The translations under genes were made by a program, and so were the position numbers. The notes under the pieces were generated by a model. It saw nothing but the letters and a program-made list of their open reading frames with translations. It ran no database searches and was not told the origin of the DNA. From Berberis thunbergii (taxonomy: Eukaryota; Streptophyta; Magnoliopsida; Ranunculales; Berberidaceae), in NCBI GenBank assembly GCA_003290165.1, contig QNQO01000198.1, positions 930,001-994,000 of the forward strand: 64,000 bases of DNA, in the 5' to 3' direction. Positions 46,101-56,175 of the stretch are shown one piece after another (the first letter of the stretch is position 1; every line of letters begins with the position of its first letter).

Positions 46101-48826
46101 ATGAATGATGACATAACCTAACTGAGCCATTTTTTTGTAAAGACATTGCCAAGTTAAAAAGGTGTCAGGTGCAATAACGTAAAACCATTTCACCAAAGGC
46201 GGGGACCAAGAATTGAATCACTTGTTTCTTTCTACTTCTACAATTTGCATAATATTATTCAACGCCCATTAAACAAACTCGCAGACTTGGGAGGGGCTAT
46301 ACACACAACTTCCATAAAATTAAGCATGAACTATGAAAATAAGACTAGATTGACAAGCCTCTTGAGAGTGACCTCCCCCTTTCAAATAAGGTCATCATAT
46401 CCTGAAAGGAAAATTTAATTGGACTCGCTTTCCAACTTGATCATAAAACTTTTTGGAATTTTTGCTAGGCTCGTTAAAGTGGGGGAAAAACAGCTGCAAT
46501 CAGATGTGATGAAATGCAACAATTGATAATTTCTTCATCGTAGCTTCTAGCAGAAAGATAATATCCTCTATATGCTAAAATAAAAAATGGGAATCCATTC
46601 ACTACTGCCCACTAACTACCATTTTACTAGAGTGTTCGATTATTGATATTACCAATTTTGAGGATCCATTAAGTGTCTAAAAGTATATGGTTTTCTATCT
46701 AAATGAGGCTGTCATTGGATACTCATGCATGGAAATGCATGCATTAGCTAGCAGTGGTCGTTCTCATGAGATAGTGGAGGTGACGAAACTGGCGGACTGG
46801 CTGATTGGCGGCATTAATGTTTTCTAGACCATGAGTTTCAAGAGCATTTAAAAGTGAAACCATGAAACGGTGTAGTCCAGGATTTCAACAACGTTTTACA
46901 GTGAAACCCTTGGTTTTGAATAACATTTAAACTAAAAGCATGATGAAGTAGGAGAAAAAGCAACAATAAATAAAAGATAAGGAAGATAAAAGAAAGAGAA
47001 GAAAAAAGCAACTATAAAGAAGAGATTACGAATGAAACCGTCGTAAGCCACAAATCATTCATTCAGTATGGTATTGTGCTATGACAGGGACGCCATTGGG
47101 GGCACTAGATCCTTATAATAGAAAATTAGGTTTACTAAATCGTAATTGAGAAAAGATAAAATTTATTGATGAATTTACTGCAAAAAGGTACAGGCCTCCA
47201 ATATGCTTCATAACCTGAGGACTACACTTGTTCAATGTTATATTATTTCCCTTGCAGTAATTAAATTAATCAAATTTGAATACCTTTTACATGAGTAGGA
47301 TTCTAACACAATCATGTTGAGGTACTAGTAACGACATGTTTAATTACTATGGGCATAGAGTAACAAAGTCACTTTCTTTTCAAAAGGTAAAAAATAATTG
47401 TGTCTAGATACTCCAGCTAGGACACATGTTTGGACACGCCATCTGTATATCATAATCGTTTTCACAAATCTTTCAGAGGTTTATGTACTTCATATTTGGT
47501 ATAAAAATATGACAAACACAATTAAATCGAGAAAGTAACTGAATTTTGGCCAGCATGCACTCAAAAAAATATTTCATTGTTGTGTCACAACATCACCCCA
47601 ATTGATTAAAATATTACCTAATCACTTTCTTTAAGCTTGGAAAAAAACACTCATGAATGCCATCAATTTTTTTTATTTTATTTTAAATAGTTGACGAGTT
47701 AATTCAAAACCTACAGCTAGCATTGTAAAGTCAATTGGAAAAAAAATGACTTTAAACAATGTTCTATGTCTACCCTATAAATTTGTTCCATATAGGTTTA
47801 CTAAGCACAATCCAATTTAAGAATGCTAAGATTATGATGCAAATACCAATTATAAAACCACCAACTAGAATGAATGTGAACTGCACGATTGAGTAAAATT
47901 GCATTACGAGGTTAAGTTTCAAATCATCTAAATAGGAAAGGTTTTAAACCGCCATACCTGCTGACCATGAATTTTCTGCAAAATTTCGCGCCGGAAAGCA
48001 TATATGGGCAAACCATCTTCGAGACGACGGCATTCCCTCAGAACAATATGATGAATCCGACACCAATCAAACTTATTCTCGAACCTAAGCACCTCAACCT
48101 CAAATGTCACACCTTCATTAACAGAATCCCTGGGCTGTAAATCTTCAAGATGCAAAAGTACACACCGCATAGCAGCCTTAAACTCCTTCAATTTCTTGGA
48201 AATAAGTTCGCGCTCGGAAATTAACCCTTCCTTCTTTTTACTAAGCTCCTCAAAAGTAATCAATTGATTGTACCTCCTCTTGAGCTTGGACTGAACATTT
48301 GCAATCTCATCGGACAGAATTTCCATCTTCTTCACCCAAAAGCGAACCTTTTCGCCGTCTAAAAGCCCCCTAAGGAACTTGGCGAAGAGGGTTTTGAGAC
48401 GATCCCTCATCTCGTCCTTGTCAGAGGGGACAACGACGTTGGAAATCACTTGAGGGTTGTAGAGATGATGGTGAGGTTCGTTTAAACGGCGGTCCCAAAA
48501 GAAGACGATCGCTTCGAGTGCAGAGCTCCATTGCTGGTAAGTAAGCCTCGCTGCAATTAAACCATTGGGGAAGAAAACCCTTTCTGGCTTTGTGGACATG
48601 AGTTCACTAAACCCTGTAATTCGAGCTTGTTGTATCCTCTTCTTCCTGTTCTCAGTTCCACTATGAAGTTTGGGCGATGGGTTTGGTTGTGGTGATGGAA
48701 ATTGGAATTGTGGTGGTGGTGGAGAGGGCGGTGTGGTGGGGTTGGTCTCTCTTTCCAGAAATTGTTCAAAGGGGATCGGTTGGTGTTGTAGTGGTGAAGA
48801 GATGGGCGAGAGCTCTGTGTGCTCAT
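29935..48826 (-). CDS. DEAH11: DEAH-box RNA helicase fused to RING-IBR-RING E3 ligase (DEAH11/DEAH12 type)
   Basis: Three minus-strand coding exons (48826 or 48599 to 47958; 44235-41091; 31148-29935) splice in phase into a protein of 1,666 residues when counted from ATG 48599. The Arabidopsis homologues At4g01020/At5g10370 are close to 1,790. Domains in order: a family-specific N-terminal region; the helicase core with Walker A GETGSGKST (220-228), DEAH (318-321), SAT (350-352), TNLAETSLTI (about 476) and QRAGRAGR (523-530); helicase-associated and RRM-like segments; then RING1, IBR and RING2 in the last 210 residues, with the likely catalytic Cys1629 of the RBR. The family is predicted to combine RNA unwinding with ubiquitin transfer; substrates are not evident from sequence, and plastid location is only an annotation of homologues. 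Introns of 3.7 and 9.9 kb are full of mobile DNA. All helicase and RBR motifs are intact. The extreme N-terminus shows a frame conflict, described under exon 1. Confidence 0.9.
31588..31922 (+). mobile_element. Retroposed fragment with poly-A tail and target duplication
   Basis: About 307 bp (31602-31908) ending in an A14 run (31897-31910) and flanked by near-identical 14-mers AAGAGTTATCATTC (31588-31601) and AAGAGTGATCATTC (31909-31922). This is the hallmark of LINE-mediated retroposition. No tRNA-like A/B boxes were seen, so it is more likely the 3' end (UTR-like) of an mRNA or a truncated LINE than a SINE. No coding identity recognised. Confidence 0.65.
31923..35490. other. Unassigned intronic DNA
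   Basis: AT-rich without supported genes. A poly-A run of about 16 at 33401-33416 and a stretch CAAGGTTCAACTCTAGGGCC (about 33951) might mark further decayed retroposons, but no target duplication was identified. Confidence 0.4.
36151..36360. repeat. Five tandem 42-bp repeats in the TAT LTR
   Basis: Exactly five 42-bp units starting at 36151, 36193, 36235, 36277 and 36319. Each follows the pattern (C/T)(C/T)AACT(A/G)CTCGTAGATGAGTG, then (T/A)GACACGTGGCAGGTCGGGAG. The units differ at several positions, so the array is not brand new. Confidence 0.9.
36364..36480. repeat. Six short tandem repeats (19-21 bp)
   Basis: Six copies of approximately TTGATGGTTGTAACTTCTTG directly follow the 42-bp array in the same LTR. 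Confidence 0.8.
37028..37388. repeat. Tandem duplication, about 190-bp unit
   Basis: Two copies start CTCCCTTCTTGTTGATCGAT (37028 and 37224) and run through CTTCTTCCCTTATTC, AACTCAA.T.TATTTGAGT, GATTCTAAACTCTCCTC to ATGAAGATAAAGA. Copy 2 carries small insertions. Not a known element. Confidence 0.8.
37510..38297. mobile_element. Non-autonomous hAT-like element, TSD ACTATTAG
   Basis: A 788-bp insert flanked by a perfect 8-bp duplication ACTATTAG (37502-37509 and 38298-38305). Ends CAAGGATGCACGAACACG and, inverted, CTCCGATGCAGGGACTCT share the GATGCA core. Both subterminal regions are rich in GTGTCGGACACG-type palindromes (CGTGTCGGACACGAACACG left, GAGTCCGTGTCCGACTC right). The core is AT-rich with no transposase. 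The 8-bp duplication supports hAT; the weak terminal repeats leave some doubt. Confidence 0.72.
38812..39430 (+). pseudogene. Retrotransposon gag relic
   Basis: In shifting frames the plus strand reads INIPTYDGKEMGDAFEDFAL then EMDYFGVQKH, MPPINSWEALDNLM, FHTQYACQTAFRLYQGMDIE and YALARKAVDPWLA. Order and spacing resemble a gypsy gag core. Stops interrupt it throughout. It lies in the sense orientation left of an LTR-like stretch. Confidence 0.5.
39538..40083 (+). repeat. LTR-like stretch
   Basis: Begins TGATGGAAATAACC and can be read to CTACCCGCGACA, followed by TTTGGTGTGGG. It contains plant LTR-like words (GTAGTAGTTTGGCTTAAATT, AAGGGAGAGACCAGGTTTGC). No second copy occurs in the window, so the boundaries are tentative. 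Confidence 0.35.
40630..40653. repeat. (TA)n microsatellite
   Basis: Twelve TA units in intron 2. Confidence 0.9.
41091..44235 (-). CDS. DEAH11: Exon 2 of the helicase-RBR gene: helicase core
   Basis: Single 3,145-bp exon from acceptor CATGCAG|GCATCGGTC to donor CGAAATG|GTATGACC. It encodes ASVLIGETGSGKSTQLVQFL, CTQPRKIAALSLAQRV, YIIVDEAHERSLNTDLLLAL, LRLVIMSATADARKLSDYF, VIFSTNLAETSLTIPEVKYV and SANQRAGRAGRTEPGKCYRL, then helicase-associated sequence (VNASS-type VMANASSIFCRIGNDEDKL) and an RRM-like stretch (WGRITFLTPEAAEKAVVQL). No stop or missing motif. The open frame upstream of 44235 (to 44292) is intronic. Confidence 0.93.
45073..45536. mobile_element. Harbinger/Tourist-type MITE, TSD TAA
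   Basis: 464 bp with terminal inverted repeats GAGCATCCAC (left) and GTGGATGCTC (right), flanked by the 3-bp duplication TAA (45070-45072 and 45537-45539), the target preference of PIF/Harbinger elements. AT-rich interior, no ORF. Confidence 0.75.
45634..45852. repeat. Tandem duplication, about 110-bp unit
   Basis: Copies 45634-45744 and 45747-45852 both run from ATACTCTACTTTGCAC to AACTAAATCAACAAATGGATA. Differences: one internal deletion and scattered substitutions. Confidence 0.85.
47958..48826 (-). CDS. DEAH11: Exon 1 of the helicase-RBR gene, with N-terminal frame conflict
   Basis: The frame that splices to exon 2 reads ERVFFPNGLIAARLTYQQWS then SALEAIVFFWDRRL, VVVPSDKDEMRDRLKTLFAK, and CRRLEDGLPIYAFRREILQK then IHGQQ, all matching the family N-terminal region. 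Its first ATG is 48599 (MSTKPERV); no ATG occurs upstream in this frame before a stop near 48855. A different frame starts at ATG 48826 and reads MSTQSSRPSLHHYNTNRSPL, PTPPHRPLHHHHNS and RPNFIVELR. That is what homologues carry before this point (Ser/His/Pro-rich, then a PNFI-type motif). Joining the two needs one missing base (or two extra) between about 48600 and 48660. Either the gene has a real frameshift and starts at 48599, or the assembly has a base error. Confidence 0.8.
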
Positions 48827-48842
48827 CTTGCAATTGCAGCAC

Positions 48843-50580
48843 TAGTTCAGTTCAGAGGTTGAAGAAAGAAGAAAGAAGAAAGATGAAAGAGAGAGGGAGA
48901 GTGAAGAGGGTTTGTTGAGAGGAAGTAGAAGAGAGAAGAATAGAGAGAGCCTAGAAAACCAAACAAAATGGCATGTATGTTTTATTTTATGTAAACACTT
49001 ATTAGGAGAAAAAGAAGTCGCTTGCGGCCTCCCTCCCTCCCTCCCTCCCGCTTTTAGAGCCCTCGAAACTCCAAAGGGCCAAAAAAAAACAAAACTCTCG
49101 ATCTTCTACTACTTCTAGTGAGATAGCTTACCTACTACGCTTTTTTTCAGTAATTGACAAGTAAGTGTTGATGACTGTACGAAAGGATCTGAAATGTCTC
49201 AATTGGGAGAGTTGATTATTTTCTACGTGGCGGGGGTGAGAGCAATGTATAGCGTTCTTTTGTAGGGAAGTATAGCATGAGATAAGTTGATGGGGTAGCT
49301 GAGATGGACCGTACAAGGATCTGGAAAGGCATTGATTGATTTGGTGTTGTTTTCATTGCCCGCTTCACTTTTGCTTTGTTTGTTTCTGTCCTTACGATTC
49401 CTTCCTTTTGAAAGTTGTGGGGAAGGCTGTGGCAATTTTGGTAACACACCCGAGCACGTCTACGGTGCCTAGTGCGTGCTTGGCATGCAAATCTTTCCTT
49501 TTTTTTTTTTTTTTTTTTTAAGCTTCAAATTAGATTTTTTTTTTCTTTTTCAAGCAACCTCACGTGCGTGCCTGAATGGTACCAGGCATGAAATACCAGA
49601 CATCGTAGAATTAGTCATCACACCCACACACATAAATTGTAAACATGTAATGTATATATATAATATCCATTTGATTTTCATATATGACGAGGATGAGGTA
49701 TGAAAGTACAAGTATTTTTTTAGTTTTCGTATGACAATTTTGAGGTTAAGGGGACAAAAACATGGATAAGTCTTCCTTTAAGGAAACATATAAAAGACAA
49801 TTACAATGCAAATCATAACCACGTGCATACCTTTCAAATAACCGGAAACATATTATGCTTCTAAATATATTTCTAACATATCAAATAGGCAATGTAATCC
49901 TAATTTGTTTACCAAGCTAAACATCTTACGAAATTTTAATTTAACACTTCTAGTGCTTCACTCACATTATATTACAAAACAATTATTTCTTTTATTTGAC
50001 CAAATTGAATCAACAATCTCTTTTAAGAATTTGTAATATTCTAAACATGGCATTCATTAGCCATTCAATAACAACTTACATGATCATACGATTCAATGAA
50101 TTGTAGTATTCTTCCCAAATTGAAAACGTGGATGGCCTGAAGAGCGAGACTAGAGGGGTGAATAGTCTCTTTTTGAAATTCGTATAATATTTTAAAAATG
50201 TTGTGAAAGAATGTTTAAATAAAACATAGTCTTGCGACACTATGGGGAATGGTGTTAACTCTCAAGAGTTGACTGCAAGTAGTTCACCTTTGTTATGTTT
50301 GTTTGATTTCTCTTTCAAGTCTTAGTTTGAGAAAAAACATGTGAGCAAGGATAATTTTGAAAAACCTCAATTTCTCTATGAAACATGCAAATAAAAGAAA
50401 TCTAATAATAGATTCTACGCGATAAAGTAAACAAGCATGAATAAGAAACATAAATGAGAGAGTAATAGACAACAATACCACACAACAAGAATATAACAAG
50501 GTTTGCCTAAATTGGGGTTTGTTTGGCTCCAATTGGTCACTCCTATGAGGATGGGAAAACGTGTGCCACAAGTTTTCTTA
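48843..50580. other. 5' flank of the helicase-RBR gene and intergenic DNA
   Basis: Directly upstream of the gene (48850-48940) is a GA-rich stretch (GAAGAAAGAAGAAAGA, GAGAGAGGGAGAG) that on the coding strand is a CT-rich 5' UTR/promoter microsatellite. A (CCCT)n run lies at 49030-49050 and a T18 run at about 49500-49519. No gene is supported. Confidence 0.5.
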
Positions 50581-50811
50581 GGGTTTTTTTTTAGTTTGGC
50601 CCTCGTTTTGAAAACTAATTAAGTCTAACACTCATTTTCTGATAGAATCGTTAAGTCTGACTTATCAAGACTAATTTTTGGACCCTAGTACCCTTACCTT
50701 GGGTTCAGTTAATAGAAATTTTTGGACCCTAGTACCCTAGTACTCGGTCCAATCCCATTTCAGCCCAGTTAGTTTTTTTTTCGCTTTCTTCTTCCTGTTG
50801 TTGGCTTGATC

Positions 50812-51102
50812 TCAGTCCCATGTTGGCAAATGATGAAGAAAGTATTTGGAAGCAAGGGTTTTAGCAGAATGGTCGTGTGTTAGGTGAGCAAGAACTATTG
50901 CGACGGCGTAGTCAAAGGGGAGGGAGAAATTGGCTTGTAGAACGTGGGGTTTGAGTTGGTTGACGAGGCTGGTGAAAACAAGTAGGAGAGGTTGTAAGAA
51001 GAGCGCCATTGAGGTCGTGGAGAGGGCACGGAAGGCGGAGATGGAGAGGTCGGAGAGGGGTTGGATTGTTGGCGGAGGAGGGGCAATGGGTGAGTGCTTC
51101 AT
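50812..51102 (-). pseudogene. Possible captured gene fragment in the MULE
   Basis: Starts at an ATG and is open for 96 codons: Pro-rich start, then FRALSTTSMALFLQPLLLVF, NQLKPHVLQANFSLPFDYAV and LAHLTHDHSAKTLASKYFLH. The composition is coding-like but no family was recognised. Confidence 0.35.
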
Positions 51103-51144
51103 TCCACTCCCATGTTACGTTTTTACTTTGTTTATGAAAGGATA

Positions 51145-51531
51145 GATCAAACTCATCACAGTATGCATTGGAAAAAGAAGAACCAAGCATCTTCATCTTC
51201 ATCTGGTATTTCTTCATCTCTCTCCTATTGGTTCTTCAAATTCAAACCAAATAGAAGAAAATCCAACTACCCACTTGCGAAAACTAAGCAAAAAAGCAGA
51301 CCCAATTCACCTATTGTTCCATCCTCACCTCTCAAATGTGTTATAGATCAAGGTATATTACTATCAGTTTTTTATACTTCTCATGATGACCTAGACTTTG
51401 AGTTCCCTTTTTCGAGTTCTCAAAGTTGTACTAAAGAATTCAAAAGAGAAGAAGATGAAATCCACAAGTTTAGTGACATGGTGTTTGATCTTAAAAAGGT
51501 GAGAATTTTAAATGAGGAAGAAAACAAGTAA
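51145..51531 (+). pseudogene. Possible second captured gene fragment in the MULE
   Basis: Frame reads WKKKNQASSSSSGISSSLSY then WFFKFKPNRRKSNYP, IVPSSPLKCVIDQGILLSVF and FKREEDEIHKFSDMVFDLKK to a stop at 51531. It is Ser/Lys-rich and opposite in orientation to the neighbouring fragment. No family assigned. Confidence 0.35.
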
Positions 51532-51959
51532 ACATCAATAGATTGCCTTCCCACCACTGTACCCATTAAAGGAAAATAAAAACACCGCATTACAAAGATA
51601 TTTGTTTCATTATTTTCTTGTTCAAGTATGTGAGTTTAAATGTTATAATAGTTCTAGCAAGCATAGCAAAACCCATTATAAATTGGTGGTTTGTAGGAGA
51701 ATGAAGAGCGAAGAAGATGGGTAAAATTTTATGGGTGGAGAAGATGGGTAAGAATGAAGGGTTAGACTCAATTAACTATAACTTAATTATTGTTTAACCC
51801 AAGGTAAGGGCAAAAGGGTCTGAAGATTAGTCTTGACCAGTCAATGACGTGGACTTAACAGTTCCGTCATAAAATGAGTGTTAAACTCAATTAGTTTTCA
51901 AAACGATGACCAAACTCTAATAGGTATAAACTAATGAGTGTCAAACTAAAAAACAAACA

Positions 51960-54840
51960 TTTTTCTTACTATATACCCGCAAAGTAGAATAAGATGTTTG
52001 CTTTACTCTCAAAATCGCAACCACAACCACAAGTCACTTTTTATCTTTCTATCCACAAAATATATTTGAACAGACAGATTATAGGACCTCAAGCTTGGTG
52101 TCTCACTGCTCTATAACTTAGAAATGAGTCTCACCCTTACAAGTATGAAGGTTTGAAACGATAAAGAGTTGATCTTTCTAGGGCATAGATATCAAACAAA
52201 TAAGTTATTTGGTCTAAGTAATTATCACGAGCAAGTCTACACAGCCAAGACTTCTGGCCAGGTTTGCGCCAGGAGATGACTCTTTGCTTTGGCACGCAAC
52301 CTCAATATACAGACGGATCAACCCCCATTCTTTTTTTTTTTACTATCCATCCTATATCTCCATGCCTGCTTCTTTCTTCTACCTCCTTTTCCATCTTCTT
52401 CTTCAATTCAACTTCACAATTCTGATAAGTAGAGAGATTACAGACAAAGAGAGATGATGCCAAATCAAATTGATCTGAAATGGTTAGGTGTTATGGATGG
52501 ATTTTTTATCTGTGGGAGGCATAAGCATGATATATACATATGGACTTGGGACCTAGGGCTTGACGAATCCACCGAGGACGAGGCGAACCAAGGAGGAGAT
52601 GGCACCAACACCGCTGTGAGATTTGTCGGATGGGGGTGCGGTGGTAGAAGAACAAGTGGTTGAAGAAGTGGCTGCATGTGCACAACGTCACCTCCAGGTG
52701 CAAACCTGGCTAGGAGTCCTAGCTGTGTAGATTTTTCAATTATCACATATAAGCCCTAGGTTACTCTTCTTCATTTCTCTTTGAAGCCCACTCAATAATG
52801 AAGAAAATAAGTGGAAGGATTTCTTATGGACTTGGAAGAGACGTTTGCTTTTGGAAACTTGACAATTTCTCCCCTCACGATGTCTATTTGATCTTGTAAG
52901 CCTTCTATCAAAATTTCAAATATTGATCTCAAAGAGAAGGTTCCCTCTAATTATAGGCATATTCTTGGGAGGCATAATCAACTATGATCATTGTTTATGT
53001 CACCATCTAGGCACAACGACTCTTTCATCTAAAGGGCATGTTGATCACATAACATAATCGATTGTGCTATGATTAGTATTTCATCCATTTGAGTTTTGGC
53101 CAAGCATAAACTTTTTGACTAATCTTCGATCACCCATTTTGGTCCACCTTCTTGGACTTCTTCAATTTTAATGAATTTTAGTATTATTGGCAATTTGACT
53201 TCAATAGACTGGTTTTCTAGTTTTGATTGTGGTCATCTACAGTTGACTTCAGTCTTCAATTAACTTTGACTAGTTGTTCTGATTTGATCATTCGATTTGT
53301 CGTCTTTGGTTGAATCTTCTTAGTCACACTTTAATGATTTGATTTCATCTCCAACAAATCTAGTATGTACGACTTATAAGACAATCACTTATCAATACAA
53401 TTTGCTCAATCACTCATCCAATATTGGCTTTATAAATTCAAGCAATATTTTTTTTGGTATAACTCTCAAATACACATTTACAAACCGCAATAGTAGGTGT
53501 TGGTAGTCACCACAATTGAATTTACTAACCGCTAATGGAAAAAAACATTATTCATCATTGTTTATCTCCTCTAGCACGACTACATTTACTTCCCTCCAAT
53601 ATGGATTGTCAACGGAGACGACAACAATAACACGCAATGAGGTGGATAGTTAAGTATCTATAAATTCTGATAGTTTACACTTTACATTGAGCAACCACAA
53701 ATCAATTCCCAAGTTGACCTAGCAAGAATTTAATTCAATTGGCATGTATTAAAACAAAATGGTGAAATTGGGTGAAACGATAAACTCTTTCTAGAAATGA
53801 CAATTTTGGTCGAATAAGGAGCAAATCATTGTTCTTAGGAGTGAGTCTAAGTGTTTTAATTGTTTCCAAGAATAAAACATAAAATGAAAAATAATCCGAC
53901 GAATTTAAGTTTATGTCACAAGTGGAAGAGATATGAGAAGACAAATCTTTGTTTATTGGAGATTCTTTAGTCTTTTTAATTGCATAGAACTCTGCAAAAA
54001 CTTTGACAAATATTCAAGGCAAATTAAGTATTGTTTCAAATCATTGTTTTCAAAGGCAAACCCATGTGTAAATTGAATATGGGCAATGGGGTTGGGAGTT
54101 AGCAGCATTATAAGAGAGGAAATAGTTGGGAGGCACTAGAGTTGGTGAAGATAATCAATCTTGGAGATTTTTGCATGGAATGAGATAAAAGAAGAATTGA
54201 TCAACATTTTGCTCATGGGAAATACTTACTAACTAGTGAGTTAGGGACAAAAGACTGCTCTTTGGAAAAAAAAAATTAGATTTGATCAAAGGAAGTGAGT
54301 TTTAAAGGAAAATCATCCCACCACTAATCCAATTGACATAATTATTTTCTTCTATGAACAATTCAATCCTAGAATTTAATATGAACAACTATTAATAAAT
54401 TCTTATTACAATTGATAAGATGTATAAATAAGTAGGCATTCATAAATTGCCATTTATTTAAAGCAAACACAAATAATCCGCATATTTATTTTATAATTCC
54501 AAAAAGGAAAAATATATAGTACCGCCTGAAAATGTAGCAAGTATTTTCAACTCTCCAACTTTAGGAACACCTATTGTGCTTGTTCTCGCGGTGAGGATGA
54601 AACCTCCTCAAGTAGTCTTCTTCAACAATTTGTTGGAAAAAAAGGAAAACATTAAATCTGACCAAGGGGAACAAATATAAAGGAAAAGAGTCGAAAGTAG
54701 GAGAAATGAGGAAAGAAGACGAGAAGAGCTAGAGCATACATGCAACTTACTCGTTCTCTCATAGAAAAGAAATAAGGCTTTTGCTGAGAGAAGGCGATCT
54801 TCAGTGATGGAATCGGGTTTCAAGTTTTTGACACCACCAA
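51960..54840. other. Gene-poor intergenic DNA
   Basis: No supported gene; short open frames at 52454-52746 are low-complexity. The stretch 53130-53430 is a second copy of the dispersed repeat seen at 18840-19140. Confidence 0.45.
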
Positions 54841-54862
54841 CCCCCCCCCCCCCCCCCCCCCC
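54841..54862. repeat. Poly-C tract (22 C)
   Basis: Uninterrupted run of 22 cytosines, unusual in AT-rich plant DNA. Its length is a likely sequencing or assembly uncertainty. Confidence 0.9.
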
Positions 54863-55299
54863 ATGTATTTCTAAATTAGACATGACCCCCAAATATACAA
54901 AATGAGGTTGTACACAAGGATTGCATTTTCATGATCCTTAGTTTACCCTTCACACAAAAACTCAAAGGTAATGGTCCAACTCATTTGAGTTATTGTTCTC
55001 AAGATAGTTTCATCTTGACTGTCCATTGTGATGGACCCACGAGATTATAATGCACCATAATCAAGAAACCCCCTCCCACACATACCCAACCTTCCTCTCT
55101 TTTCACCTCATTGTATTCTCAATCCACTCTCACCTCTACAGAGTTCATTTCGCCACCCCCTAAGAGAGAGAGAACAAAACATTAGGGTTGGGATGCACCA
55201 CCACAACAACTAAGATGCATCATAGCCAAGACATACCACCATAACATTAGAGTTTGACCTGCATCTGGCAAGGTTATGTCAAAAATAAATAAAACCAGT

Positions 55300-55770
55300 A
55301 AATGGTCATTTTAAATGCAAGTATAAACAATTATCAACAAGCTTTAGCAACAAAAAGTCCTTTGGCCATTTGATAGGGTTTATAAGTGAATCATTTTCGT
55401 TGTAATGAAAAACTATTGACCATTTGATCAACAAACTTTAGCAACAAAAATATTTTTCCTTGGTAACAATACCAAATGATAAATAGGCTTTAATAAATAA
55501 AAAATTCATAGCTAATCCTAAAATAATTACCATTTAATTTTTAATTCAGTAAGTTATATACTTGTTTATTAAATAAGTGAACAAAAGTACATTTTGGGTT
55601 AAAAATAAAACTATTAGTAAGAATTTCAACTACAAGATGTATTTTGTTGAAAAAAAAATGTTCTAGTTTTACTAAGGAAATTTTTATTTTCTTAGTAAAT
55701 GTTCATAGTACCAACATCACTCATTTTGTTGGAATATTTTTTGTTACTAAATGTGATATTTCTTGTAGTA
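55300..55770. mobile_element. Possible MITE/CACTA-like terminus
   Basis: The right edge reads, inverted, TACTACAAGAAATATCACAT then TTAGTAACAAA, resembling the ACTACAAGAAA termini of plant CACTA-related MITEs. Inside, AACAA.CTTTAGCAACAAAAA is repeated (55343 and 55429). A matching left end with duplication was not found. Confidence 0.3.
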
Positions 55771-55794
55771 ATGTGAGTGCATATAAGACTTCCT

Positions 55795-56175
55795 ACATGT
55801 ATTAACTATGTTAGCGAGTATCACGCAGTGGCTACATGTATGGCCCTATACCAATAATTCATCAAGTGTATTCCACATAAGAAGTTGTGGCCTGAGGTTA
55901 GTAGTCAATTCAAGTACTTAAAATTATGAAGTTATTACAACTTAACCAATAATCCATTATTGTATTTATCAAAGTCTTATTAATTGTTCAATTATGCATT
56001 TTGCAACCTATGTTCAAGATAAAGCCACTAGAGTTGATTAAACCTATGGGGATGCCTATAAAACAAATAATTATGGGTTAGGATGAAAAACCAAAAGATC
56101 GATGTAGCAAGTGTCAAATGGAAGGGCATAACTCAAGGACATGCGAGAGTGCTCCTAGAGGAATGAGAAATAATG
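55795..56175 (+). pseudogene. Mutator transposase relic, C-terminal zinc knuckle
   Basis: After scattered codons (AYKTSYMY, MYGPIPI) comes IKPLELIKPMGMPIKQ, then KPKDRCSKCQMEGHNSRTCE. This is the CCHC knuckle (C-x2-C-x4-H-x4-C) that closes MULE transposases, preceded there by a CY...Y....PIP...WP motif. Stops occur before and after. It is a decayed autonomous MULE end. Confidence 0.55.

Larger units (their letters stand above)
44236..47957 (-). other. Intron 1 of the helicase-RBR gene, 3.7 kb
   Basis: Donor CAGCAG|GTATGGC (47957) and acceptor CATGCAG (44236). It contains a Harbinger-type MITE and a tandem duplication. The remaining AT-rich DNA (44240-45070 and 45853-47957) has no supported gene. 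Confidence 0.85.
50581..51959. mobile_element. Mutator-like element with long inverted repeats (Pack-MULE candidate)
   Basis: Ends 50581-50715 and 51787-51959 are inverted copies: TTTTTAGTTTG, CGTTTTGAAAACTAATT, AACACTCATTTT, TCAAGACTAAT and CCTTACCTTGGGTT occur in order on both arms. The right arm has about 31 extra bases. A 9-bp direct repeat, (G/T)TTTTCTTA, flanks it (50572-50580 and 51960-51968, one mismatch), fitting Mutator. The 1.07-kb interior is less AT-rich and contains two coding-like blocks in opposite orientations (minus 51102-50812 and plus 51145-51531), not transposase, suggesting captured host sequence. Confidence 0.68.

Noticed and set aside
48827..48842. Longer start of helicase exon 1
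   Set aside because: The codon at 48842 is GTG, with an in-frame stop just upstream; not a credible plant start.
54608..54892. ORF with a poly-Gly run
   Set aside because: The Gly run is the poly-C tract read on the other strand; remainder lacks any motif.
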